From IMG/VR virus record IMGVR_UViG_3300042561_000129, positions 1-39,985 of that record: a stretch of DNA of 39,985 nt. The stretch is one strand, 5' to 3'. A program made the translations under genes and the position numbers. Each line of letters opens with the position of its first letter. The stretch's first letter is position 1. The stretch is from a virus. Below the pieces are notes generated by a model. That model had not been told where the DNA came from. It searched no databases and saw only the letters and a list, made by a program, of their open reading frames with translations. Of the stretch, positions 16,169-23,663 are shown one piece after another.

Positions 16169-16494
16169 TTTGGGTCTGCCTCGTTTTCAGGCGTATCAGC
16201 CAAATTAGGGAACAATGCCTTTTGTGCCTCTTTTGTATGTTCTACAAGTGCGTCATAATCTGCAATTTCTAATTCATCAATAGATTCTTTTTTAATTGCT
16301 GGCACTGGAATTGTTAATGACCATTCTTCAATTAACATAGTAATGAGCGCATCATTCATTGCCATGGCGCGGGTCAAATCTGAACCCTCAATATCTATGC
16401 TCTGATACAAACGCTTTCTATCGCCATAACGAATTTTTGAAGCGTCTTTTAATGTGATTGTTAGCCCTGATGGTAGTGTTACTTTTTTAGACAT
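16141..16494 (-). CDS. Tail assembly chaperone G, 117 aa
   Basis: This is a small acidic/helical protein (VTLPSGLTITLKDASKIRYG, then DALITMLIEEWSL) directly after the major tail tube gene, as usual for gpG. The end of the gene contains C CCA AAA in the zero frame, eight codons before the stop, allowing a -1 shift into the T frame. G and the G-T fusion together coat the tape measure during tail assembly. An SD (GGAGGCAAC) precedes the ATG at 16494. Confidence 0.88.
   Translation of the reverse strand: MSKKVTLPSGLTITLKDASKIRYGDRKRLYQSIDIEGSDLTRAMAMNDALITMLIEEWSLTIPVPAIKKESIDELEIADYDALVEHTKEAQKALFPNLADTPENEADPKAPSGNSNG
16168..16174 (-). promoter_or_regulatory. Programmed -1 ribosomal frameshift heptamer CCCAAAA
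   Basis: Read on the minus strand in the G frame, the codons are GAC CCA AAA GCG, so the heptamer fits the X XXY YYZ rule (C CCA AAA). Both tRNAs can re-pair in the -1 frame (CCC AAA), after which the frame is open to 15941 and encodes a T-like domain. Codon phase was checked by counting back from the G stop at 16141-16143. Confidence 0.85.
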
Positions 16495-16530
16495 GTTGCC
16501 TCCGTTTGTTTTTGCCTTCCTACTATCCTA

Positions 16531-16596
16531 CAGAGGAACAAGGGCGCGGGATAGCGGGGAAGGCGTACCGCTATCAACCTGACCGCCCCTGTTCTG
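16531..16596 (-). other. Long imperfect hairpin after the tail tube gene
   Basis: GATAGCGG (16550-16557) pairs perfectly with CCGCTATC (16568-16575). Outside it, CAGA..AACA..GGGCG (16531-16545) pairs with CGCCCC.TGTT.TCTG (16584-16596) with small bulges. The element fills the 110-base gap between the highly expressed tail tube gene and gene G. No T-run follows it, so mRNA 3'-end protection or partial termination is more likely than full termination. Confidence 0.7.
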
Positions 16597-16604
16597 AGTC
16601 TATA

Positions 16605-17591
16605 TTATGCGTAAGTTCCTGATGCTTTTGCGTTTTGCAAGACCCATTCAATCGGTGCAAATCCACCCGATGAACCTGCGTCAGTTGTGTTTGACTGCGC
16701 GTTTAGGTCAATGCTTACTTGCACATAATCTTCTCCACGCTCAATTACTGCGGCTGTGTATGCACCCTTAGTTATTGTGGCTTGGATTTGTAGCGCTGCT
16801 GCCCCTGTGCCATAAGCCCAATTTAAAACAATTGCTGGTTGGGAATTATTCAAGAAGCGCGTTAATTCAACATCTATTTCCATCAAGAATGTAATCTTTC
16901 CTGTTACCTCTAAAGGTCCAAGAAAAATGTTATATGGATTTTGAGTTGCGCTAATGCCGTAAACAGGTGTGACAGGCCGTGTCATATCAATGTTACCTGT
17001 CATTGCTGTGCTTACTGCGCTACCGCCAATACTTACAGTTCCGCGCCAAACTGGTGTTGGCAATATGGTGCTAAATGATGGCGTTGGGCTTGCAACTGTG
17101 TTGGAAGCAAAACCTGTTGATTTTGCATCATACTCCAACATTCCATCTGCGTTGAAACGCAAAGAGAAATCAGAGAACTGGCAACCAGGATACTGACGAG
17201 TATTAACAGCGTAGAAATCCGTAAGTGTGTAAGAAATTGGTTGTGCATCTGCACCTGCGCTTGTGCTGTTGAGTAATGAAATTGTGTGTGTGTAAGGTGC
17301 GCTTGAACCTGTCGTTGCAACAGAACCTAAGATTCCTGCTAGAGAGTAACCGATTGTGTCGGCAAATACTGCTCCACCAAAATCAAATGTAGAACGGGTG
17401 CGACCTGGGATATAGTTGTAATTCAAAACATTAGAACCGCGTAGCCCTTGGTCATAGAGCGGGTCAATAATGTCTTGTGGTTTTAGTGCGTCTTTAGCGA
17501 CTGGAATAAAATCCGTTGCCGCTACTGGTGTACCTTTGGTTACTTCTTTAGCAATACCAAGGTAAGAGCGTACCGATGCTTGTAATGCCAT
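16605..17591 (-). CDS. Major tail tube protein, 328 aa
   Basis: The start 'QASVRSYLGIAKEVTKGTPV' followed by 'DFIPVAKDALKPQDIIDPLYDQGLRGS' is the hallmark of actinophage tail tube proteins (Phage_tube family). The remainder is a beta-rich tube fold with a ProGly-containing loop and an Ala/Thr-rich surface. It polymerises into the non-contractile tail tube around the tape measure. It lies between the 63-aa small gene and the G/GT chaperone, the canonical order, and is followed by a strong hairpin. Confidence 0.92.
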   Translation of the reverse strand: MALQASVRSYLGIAKEVTKGTPVAATDFIPVAKDALKPQDIIDPLYDQGLRGSNVLNYNYIPGRTRSTFDFGGAVFADTIGYSLAGILGSVATTGSSAPYTHTISLLNSTSAGADAQPISYTLTDFYAVNTRQYPGCQFSDFSLRFNADGMLEYDAKSTGFASNTVASPTPSFSTILPTPVWRGTVSIGGSAVSTAMTGNIDMTRPVTPVYGISATQNPYNIFLGPLEVTGKITFLMEIDVELTRFLNNSQPAIVLNWAYGTGAAALQIQATITKGAYTAAVIERGEDYVQVSIDLNAQSNTTDAGSSGGFAPIEWVLQNAKASGTYA

Positions 17592-17595
17592 TTAT

Positions 17596-17787
17596 TCACT
17601 CTCCTGCTTTCATGTCTGACGCGGCAGACGGTTTGGTTGTTGATGGGGTTGGTGCTGGTTTTGCCGCGCCACCTGCAATAAAATCAGGGTGGCTAAAACC
17701 TTCAGGCGCTTCAACAGTATCACCTGGTTTAACGATTCCAAGCGCGGGAAACACGCGTTCTTCTGTTCCTTTATATGTTAGTTTCAT
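17596..17787 (-). CDS. Small protein upstream of tail tube gene, 63 aa
   Basis: Residues 1-38 form a compact beta-like domain (YKGTEERVFPALGIVKPGDT, then VEAPEGFSHPDF). The rest is a Pro/Thr/Ala/Ser-rich flexible tail. Similar short proteins ahead of the tail tube are frequent in actinophages and are presumed to be minor virion components or assembly factors; no activity is known. It has a four-base gap to the tube gene and a short gap after the terminator gene. Confidence 0.75.
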   Translation of the reverse strand: MKLTYKGTEERVFPALGIVKPGDTVEAPEGFSHPDFIAGGAAKPAPTPSTTKPSAASDMKAGE

Positions 17788-17795
17788 TCATGCTC

Positions 17796-18284
17796 CTATG
17801 CTTGAATCATCTCTGTAACATCAAATTCTAACTCAGCAAAGATGTCCGTGGCGCCTTCATTACTTGTTGCGGGTTCTCCGTAACGACCAATAATGACAGG
17901 CTCAGCGCCTTGCCAAACTAGAACACCCGTAGAATCACCAAAGTTATGGTCACTGCGTAACCGTTCTTTGATGTTATCTACGAGAATATCAAAATCGCTC
18001 ATTGCATCTTCTGAATTGCTATGCAATGAATGAACATATAGTTGAAGTATTACGGTGTAATCCACACGCTTCCAACCACTGTGTGCGCCGCCTATCGCTA
18101 GTCGGTTTTCTCTTTCTTGCGCTATAAAAACTACGCAGGCGGAGCGGGTCATTTGCCCTGGCAAAGCGTTTAGTTGAAAATTAATACGCTTGGGAAAAGA
18201 AGTAAATACTTGATTGAGTGTAGCAATCGGGGGATTGGCTATGAATTTTGCCAGTGTATCCCGTACACCAACACGCCCTCCCAT
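17796..18284 (-). CDS. Tail terminator protein, 162 aa
   Basis: The size, the position between connector and tube, and the pattern 'VDYTVILQLYVHS...DFDILVDNIKERLRSD...FAELEFDVTEMIQ' fit the tail-terminator (gpU-like/Siphovirus terminator) alpha/beta fold. It would cap the tail tube at the head-proximal end and stop polymerisation. It overlaps the connector stop by one base. Similarity is weak at residue level; position and predicted strands carry the call. Confidence 0.72.
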   Translation of the reverse strand: MGGRVGVRDTLAKFIANPPIATLNQVFTSFPKRINFQLNALPGQMTRSACVVFIAQERENRLAIGGAHSGWKRVDYTVILQLYVHSLHSNSEDAMSDFDILVDNIKERLRSDHNFGDSTGVLVWQGAEPVIIGRYGEPATSNEGATDIFAELEFDVTEMIQA

Positions 18285-19165
18285 TAACGCACCCTGCGAT
18301 AGAGATTGACCATATCTAGGGCAAGTTTGACTTCTCCCGCATAACGCTGATTATTGCCAATGTTTGCGGTTGGCTGAGTTGTTAGATTCATGGTCATAGA
18401 CGCATCACCGCGTTGTTTGATAAAGGCACTTGTCATAAGAATAGTGGCTTGCTTGATAGCAAAAGGCATATTGCTAAAGCCTGCGCCTGTATGTGCATAG
18501 GCAAGAGGCGCTGTTAGAGGCACTGTTGTGGAACCGTAGGTGTAATTTGATGCAACCGTTACAGACTCCGCATTAGCGCCATCAATAATTCTGTATGTTT
18601 CTCCTGGCAAAATACCTGAAGCATTGATAACGGTTAAAGTTGATGTTGCCGCAGTTCCCGTACAAGTAGTGTTTACATATCCTGCAATGTAGGTGTATTT
18701 AGTAAACAAAGGTATGCGTGGACCATAAGAGCCAAAAGCGAGAGGTCCTGCGCTTGTATAAGTTGTGTTGATTTGGCTCAGCGGGATAACAACTTGTTGA
18801 TTTTCAAACCAGCATTGAGATGGGTCGTTTAATGTTTGTAAGTTATTAGGACTACTGCCCCATTGGAAAGCAGATAAAGAAATAATTGGATTCTTATTTG
18901 GGTGTAGATAAATATAACCTTCACCGCTCATGCGCACTCTCTGTGTTTCTGTTACAGGGTTTGCATGTAAATCTTGATTTAGATATTCATTTAGATACGA
19001 AGTAGCGCGAAGAATTACGCGGGATAGTTCCGCATCTTGCGCATTAGCATTTCCGCCTACTACTAAATTGTTGTAATCCAGCGAGGTCGGGGCGTTCTTA
19101 AATTCCGCTAAGGTAATGTAAGGCTGTTCGTTAAATCCTCTTTGCGGTGTTACGCCCACTGCCAT
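18284..19165 (-). CDS. Head-tail connector/adaptor protein with beta insertion, 293 aa
   Basis: The first 110 residues (ITLAEFKNAPTSLDYNNLVV, then LSRVILRATSYLNEYLNQDL) and the last 60 (AIKQATILMTSAFIKQRGDA, then YAGEVKLALDMVNLYRR) are helical, with the head-tail adaptor pattern of HK97 gp6/SPP1 gp15-like proteins. Between them lies a beta-rich insertion of about 65 residues (160-225) containing a GETYRIIDGANAESVTVAS strand pattern, probably exposed at the neck. It would form the ring under the portal. Confidence 0.78.
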   Translation of the reverse strand: MAVGVTPQRGFNEQPYITLAEFKNAPTSLDYNNLVVGGNANAQDAELSRVILRATSYLNEYLNQDLHANPVTETQRVRMSGEGYIYLHPNKNPIISLSAFQWGSSPNNLQTLNDPSQCWFENQQVVIPLSQINTTYTSAGPLAFGSYGPRIPLFTKYTYIAGYVNTTCTGTAATSTLTVINASGILPGETYRIIDGANAESVTVASNYTYGSTTVPLTAPLAYAHTGAGFSNMPFAIKQATILMTSAFIKQRGDASMTMNLTTQPTANIGNNQRYAGEVKLALDMVNLYRRVR

Positions 19166-19167
19166 GA

Positions 19168-19446
19168 TTACTCTCCATCTCGTGCTATGGGTGATTCATT
19201 TTCATGTCCACAACGCCCACATTTGCGGAACCAACCATCAAACCCACATTGTACGCAACTAAAACCTCTACGGTAGTCACCTTGCGCATAAGGATTAAGT
19301 GATGCTTCAAAAAAACCTTCACGCTTCATCGCGGCTCCATGATTAGCATTATCTACATTGTAGATACCACCCTTGTCAGGGTTATATTTTTTGCCGCCTA
19401 TAACTGTTTCTTTTACGCCCCTATCAGGAGCAACAAATCTACCCAT
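19168..19446 (-). CDS. Zinc-ribbon protein of the head module, 92 aa
   Basis: The C-terminal part contains two Cys-x2-Cys knuckles, CVQC and CGRC, ten residues apart, which form a zinc ribbon. The N-terminal part begins MGRFVAPDRG and is basic. It lies between the capsid and connector genes behind a strong AAGGAGG SD, so it is made with the structural proteins. The role is unknown; an assembly factor or a minor capsid protein are the plausible readings. Confidence 0.75.
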   Translation of the reverse strand: MGRFVAPDRGVKETVIGGKKYNPDKGGIYNVDNANHGAAMKREGFFEASLNPYAQGDYRRGFSCVQCGFDGWFRKCGRCGHENESPIARDGE

Positions 19447-19462
19447 GATGCCTCCTTGTTAT

Positions 19463-19499
19463 GAGAGAGTGCGACTTTTCAAATATGCCGCACTCTCTC
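19463..19499 (-). other. Perfect 11-bp stem hairpin after the capsid gene
   Basis: GAGAGAGTGCG (19463-19473) is exactly complementary to CGCACTCTCTC (19489-19499), with a 15-base loop. It lies between the major capsid protein stop and the SD of the next gene. No T-run follows on the minus strand, so it is not a standard intrinsic terminator. Protection of the capsid mRNA 3' end, or attenuation that lowers downstream expression, is likely. Confidence 0.8.
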
Positions 19500-19513
19500 T
19501 AACTATTTAGTTG

Positions 19514-21184
19514 TTATGCAGGAATGATTCCTGAAACTACGCCGTTCCAAGCAGGAGCGGTGCAGAAGAAGGTTCCACGGAAGTATGTGGAGAAGTCGTA
19601 TGAGAACTGTACGACAGGCCACTGAATACCCATGTAATCCTGAACCATGAAGTTTGCCCATACATCTGATACTTCAGTATCAGGAATTGGCAATGTGAAG
19701 GAAAGAACAGGCGCAATACCTTGGTTGAGCCATGGGTGAACCATTAGGTCCACTGCTTTTCCTGTTACTTCGTTCTGAAGTCCAGTAACAATGGAGCCGT
19801 AGGTGACGCCATCTTTTCCTGGTTCCTGAATTGTTAGACGGTAGTTAGCAGTAGAGCCACTCTTGATTGCATCAGAGAGTTGCTTACGGTCATTTCCGTT
19901 TAGCAGTACTAGGTCAGGGTCAGCCTTTACATTTCCATACATGGTTGCAAAGACATTTTGGAATTCAACGCCTGGGTTAGCAGTGCTGAATGTGCTGTTT
20001 ACTGCATTGATTGCACCTGAAATTGCAGGGTTCAAAACAGTTGGAAGGATTCCGTCATAACCAGTTGCATAAGCAGAAGTATCTGCGGTTGCGCGTGATG
20101 CGGCGGCTCCTGTTGTTGAGAACGCAAAGTTGTTAGCAAGAAGTGAGGTTGTACCTGCACCATTGATAACTGCCTTTAGCGCGCCCTTAACTGTTCCCTG
20201 ATACTTGAGGTTAGCAAGACCAGTTGTGGTTCCAACATAAATGTTGTATCCAAGTGCGCCTGCTACCGCTGGGAATGTAATTTCAAGAACATCGCCAGTG
20301 TTTACAGTTTCGCTACCGATTGCAGAAGCAATAGACTCACCAAAACCGTTAGCAGAAATACCTGCGTCTGCGGTTACTGCTACATAGTAAGTTCCTGAAG
20401 CGAGAGCAGTTTGACCTGTTGCCGCTACTGGGGAAGCAGTTACTACGCTTGTTACCTGAGCAAGTGCGCCTGAGTAACCTGATGCGGTTCCTCTTGCGAA
20501 TAGCATCATTCTTTCTTCCATCAACATTGTTGCATAAAGTGTTGATGTTGAAGATAGTTGGCGTAGGTCCTGATAACCAAGACCTGAGAAGTTCGCATCA
20601 AATGACACGCTGTCAGATAGTGAGTATGAGTTGTATGGCAATACTAAATCATCAGCGGCATAAGAAATCTGAGGTCCGCGCTCTAGTGAGAGTGAACCAA
20701 ATGAATTTGTTGTGCTTTCTGTGACTCCAGGCCATAGATTTGCAACTCCGCCTGTACCTGTACCTGTGTAACCAAGAATTCTCTTGACACGGTGTGAAGT
20801 ACCGACACCCTTCTTACGAGGGATTCTGTTGCGGAGAGGTGTTGGGCGAGGAGTAAGCATCTTTGCAGGTGCCTCCAAGTCAAACGCCGCAAATGATGTT
20901 GATAGAGGTGATGTTGTTGTGATTTCCTTCTGAATGTCTTGCATCGCAACTCTTTGTGCGGCAAGTGCGTTCTGAAGTCCAGCCATTGCATCAGGAGCGA
21001 GCGACTTGTTTGTAGCAAGTGCTTCCAATGCGGACACTGGGTCAGCCTTAGGTGCAAGTCCAGGAACGGTGCTTGAATTGCTAAGTGACTTGTCTAGTGT
21101 CGCAAGGTACTCCTCATGACGCTGAGCGGCTTCTACTGGCGATACATCGCCAAATAGGTCCGTTGCGCGTGGCATTTCAGCCAT
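19514..21184 (-). CDS. Major capsid protein, HK97 fold with FN3-like insertion, 556 aa
   Basis: Residues 1-100 are a helical delta/scaffold-like region (EAAQRHEEYLATLDKSL, then AMAGLQNALAAQRVAMQDIQ). The HK97-fold core follows from about residue 100, and its C-terminal part contains 'VFATMYGNVKADPDLVLLNGNDRKQL' and 'VDLMVHPWLNQG'. An inserted beta domain of about 105 residues (245-350: GTYYVAVTADAGI, ITFPAVAGALGYNIYVGTTT) resembles a fibronectin-III/Ig-like module and would be displayed on the capsid surface. It follows the protease-scaffold gene and is followed by a strong hairpin. Confidence 0.9.
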   Translation of the reverse strand: MAEMPRATDLFGDVSPVEAAQRHEEYLATLDKSLSNSSTVPGLAPKADPVSALEALATNKSLAPDAMAGLQNALAAQRVAMQDIQKEITTTSPLSTSFAAFDLEAPAKMLTPRPTPLRNRIPRKKGVGTSHRVKRILGYTGTGTGGVANLWPGVTESTTNSFGSLSLERGPQISYAADDLVLPYNSYSLSDSVSFDANFSGLGYQDLRQLSSTSTLYATMLMEERMMLFARGTASGYSGALAQVTSVVTASPVAATGQTALASGTYYVAVTADAGISANGFGESIASAIGSETVNTGDVLEITFPAVAGALGYNIYVGTTTGLANLKYQGTVKGALKAVINGAGTTSLLANNFAFSTTGAAASRATADTSAYATGYDGILPTVLNPAISGAINAVNSTFSTANPGVEFQNVFATMYGNVKADPDLVLLNGNDRKQLSDAIKSGSTANYRLTIQEPGKDGVTYGSIVTGLQNEVTGKAVDLMVHPWLNQGIAPVLSFTLPIPDTEVSDVWANFMVQDYMGIQWPVVQFSYDFSTYFRGTFFCTAPAWNGVVSGIIPA

Positions 21185-21213
21185 AATCGGATTTCCTTTC
21201 GTTGTTTGGTTTA

Positions 21214-23277
21214 TTACTTGCTATCGGCGTTGGCTTTAGCAAGGAATTCCTTTGCTAATGTTGTATAGCCTTTTGCAAGTGTTGGGTCGGTTGTTGCTTG
21301 TGCTTTCGCGTTATATGCGGCGGCTTTTGACAGTAAATCATTACTGGTTTCGCTCACTGGTTTTGCAGTGCGCTTAGGTCCGCCTGCCATTGCGAGAGAT
21401 TTCGCCTCAGCCAACTCAGTTGCCAAACGGTCTGCCTTTGACTCTGCCGCCTCTTTTGCGGACATAAGTTCTGCAATTTCCGATTTGATTGACTGTGTTG
21501 CGCTCTTGATTGCTTGCTCTACTATGGCTTCAACATCTACTGATTTATCCTCAGTAGAAACTTCTTCTTCTTTTACATCTTCTTCCGCAGGTGCTTCTGT
21601 ATCGGCAGGAGCGGCTTCATCAGCCTTTTCTTCTGTTTCATCTGCTTCAGCGGATTTAGGTGTTTGGTCAGGTGAATACATTTCTGCGGTTGATACATTT
21701 GATGGCTTTGCAACATTTGCATAGTCATTAGTTGTAGTCAAACCGTGGTCACTGCCTGGTTGATTGCAACCACACTCTAAGCATTTAGAAATCTCTGCGG
21801 ACTTCTCTGTTTCTTCAGGCTTATCAGCGTCAGCGGCAAAGTATTTATCGCACATGGTTTTTACCACATCATCTTTCATGCCTGCTTCTTTACAACGCTT
21901 CATAAAGTCAGCACGCTTTTCACCTTTTTTAGGTTTCATTTCTTTTTCTTCTGCGGCTTTATCTTCAATAATATCTTCTTGCATAACTTCTCCTTCTGCT
22001 TCCTCACCTGCGTACCACGCAAATAGGTGATGAACTGCGGCGATTAGGTGAGAGAGCGAGGATTCTTCATTAGAACCTTCGCCCATTTCTTCTGCTTCAA
22101 TAGCGATAAGTTCTGCCAACGCTTGTCTTGCAGAGTCGTATGTTTGCTTATCAAACTTAACAAGGTCGCCACCAACATAAGCCTTAGATAATTCAATTAC
22201 CTCATTGGCTAGTATGGTCATGGCTTCCCTTTCGGTTATGTCTGATAATTCTATGCTATCTACCGCCTTCTCTGTTTTCTTTTTGTAAGTTCCGCCGCGC
22301 TTCTTGTATTCGCGGACCACCCAAGCATTTGCTACCGCAGATGGGTAAACATCAAATTTTTGCTTAGCCTCACTCACAACGCGGCTGTATAATTCTTTGT
22401 CCGCAGGCTGAGATTTGCCTCCACCGCGTAACATATTTTCATAATCAGGCTTCTTTTCTTCCTTCTCAATCAGTTCTTCTACTTTAGACATTTCGCTTTC
22501 GCCCTCTGCGGATTTAGCAAGAACCAACTGGCAGTTAGGGTTAGCGGGTCTATCAACCAGGCTTACCTCAACAATTTTCCCATCAATAATGCGACCATTA
22601 GCCGCTTTTTGGTCACGCACAACGCGTGGGTTTTTAATTCCGATTGAAAAACCTTTAAGCACTCCTGTATCAACTTTTTTTACAGAAACAGGGTCCACAA
22701 CTAGCGCATGTATGTAATGTCCGTCTGCACGCTTTTCGTATTCTTTGGCTACGCCTGCGGCTATGTTGCTGTGTTGCTCGCGGATATTTCCGCCTGTCTT
22801 AAACCATTCAGGCATTGCATTATCTAGCCATACAGGGTCACAAATTTGTTGGTCAATGTCTAATGTGTCATCGGTAGCCTTGCCATAAACCAATAAAGTG
22901 CCATCGGCATTTTTATCCGCTTTAATTATGTTAAAGAAAGCCGTTGTTAGATTAGTCATTGATGCTTTGTCCTTTTTCTTTTCTCGTTTAGCGATTGAGT
23001 TAGCCCATGATTTTCCTGCATCGCCGCCCCATAGGAGCCATGCGATATAACCCGCAGAATCAACACCCCAACCCTCGCCTTTCTTATCTACCTCGTGGCG
23101 GGCAAAATAAGAAACCATGCGATTGACCGTTGATAATGATATTGCTTTTCCGTTTGAGAGGTCACGCGCGCGAGCCACTCCGACAGCCGTACCGCCCCGC
23201 CCATGTTTTTCACGCAGTTTCAAACCACGCTTTGCGTTGTTCCTTACTGCTTGTGGGGGTACAAAACCATCAGCCAT
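21214..23277 (-). CDS. Capsid maturation protease-scaffold polyprotein, 687 aa
   Basis: Residues 1-95 form a domain (RGLKLREKHGRGGTAVGVARARDL, then RMVSYFARHEVDKKGEGW and YIAWLLWGGDAG) seen in phage head proteins. Residues 107-255 are an HK97-type (S78) prohead protease with His169 (REQHS), Ser211 (KGFSIG) and a VEVSLVDRPANP strand. Residues about 277-333 (ELYSRVVSEAKQKFDVYPSA, then WVVREYKKRGGTY) form a DUF5872-like small domain. After an acidic low-complexity stretch with a Cys-x2-Cys-x-Cys knuckle, the C-terminal 120 residues are a coiled-coil scaffold-like region. An internal ATG at residue 107 could yield protease without the N-terminal domain. Confidence 0.85.
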   Translation of the reverse strand: MADGFVPPQAVRNNAKRGLKLREKHGRGGTAVGVARARDLSNGKAISLSTVNRMVSYFARHEVDKKGEGWGVDSAGYIAWLLWGGDAGKSWANSIAKREKKKDKASMTNLTTAFFNIIKADKNADGTLLVYGKATDDTLDIDQQICDPVWLDNAMPEWFKTGGNIREQHSNIAAGVAKEYEKRADGHYIHALVVDPVSVKKVDTGVLKGFSIGIKNPRVVRDQKAANGRIIDGKIVEVSLVDRPANPNCQLVLAKSAEGESEMSKVEELIEKEEKKPDYENMLRGGGKSQPADKELYSRVVSEAKQKFDVYPSAVANAWVVREYKKRGGTYKKKTEKAVDSIELSDITEREAMTILANEVIELSKAYVGGDLVKFDKQTYDSARQALAELIAIEAEEMGEGSNEESSLSHLIAAVHHLFAWYAGEEAEGEVMQEDIIEDKAAEEKEMKPKKGEKRADFMKRCKEAGMKDDVVKTMCDKYFAADADKPEETEKSAEISKCLECGCNQPGSDHGLTTTNDYANVAKPSNVSTAEMYSPDQTPKSAEADETEEKADEAAPADTEAPAEEDVKEEEVSTEDKSVDVEAIVEQAIKSATQSIKSEIAELMSAKEAAESKADRLATELAEAKSLAMAGGPKRTAKPVSETSNDLLSKAAAYNAKAQATTDPTLAKGYTTLAKEFLAKANADSK

Positions 23278-23457
23278 TTAATCCTCATCTTCTATAACAG
23301 AAAACTTTGGTGTAACTGTACCTAATTTTTCCATAGCCTTGCGGCGTTTATCCAATTCTATTTGAGCCGCAGGCACTCCAAATTCTGCCGCTTCCATAAC
23401 TGCCTGTAATGTTTGTTCTGTCCAATCAATATCATCGGTGCAATCTTCTTTTCTCAT
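23278..23457 (-). CDS. Small hypothetical protein, 59 aa
   Basis: The ATG at 23457 overlaps the TGA of the upstream gene (ATGA), and its TAA directly abuts the start of the protease gene. The product begins MRKEDCTDDIDWTEQTLQAV and is helical and acidic, with a central 'EFGVPAAQIELDKRRKAMEKL' helix. No family is recognised. Tight packing on both sides and the absence of any alternative gene in the gap support its reality. Confidence 0.7.
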   Translation of the reverse strand: MRKEDCTDDIDWTEQTLQAVMEAAEFGVPAAQIELDKRRKAMEKLGTVTPKFSVIEDED

Positions 23458-23663
23458 TCTTTGCCTTTCTTTGCTTTTCTTGCGGATTGTGTAAGGTATC
23501 TATCTGCAATCAAATCAGAATTAAGCAACCATGATTTATAGGGTTGCGGCAACGACTCTATGCCTGAAACTTTGCGGATTTCCGTAATCAATTTATCTAA
23601 CGATTTACGGTTGAGTCTTAGGTGTAGTTGCCCTAAGCGCCTGGATAGTTCTACTTCATTCAT
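23454..23663 (-). CDS. Small hypothetical protein, 69 aa
   Basis: A basic, helical protein (MNEVELSRRLGQLHLRLNRK, LDKLITEIRKVSG) with a Lys-rich tail and no recognised family. It overlaps the MuF gene end and the following 59-aa gene by four bases each. It lies within the head module and may assist MuF or protease assembly. Confidence 0.72.
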   Translation of the reverse strand: MNEVELSRRLGQLHLRLNRKSLDKLITEIRKVSGIESLPQPYKSWLLNSDLIADRYLTQSARKAKKGKE

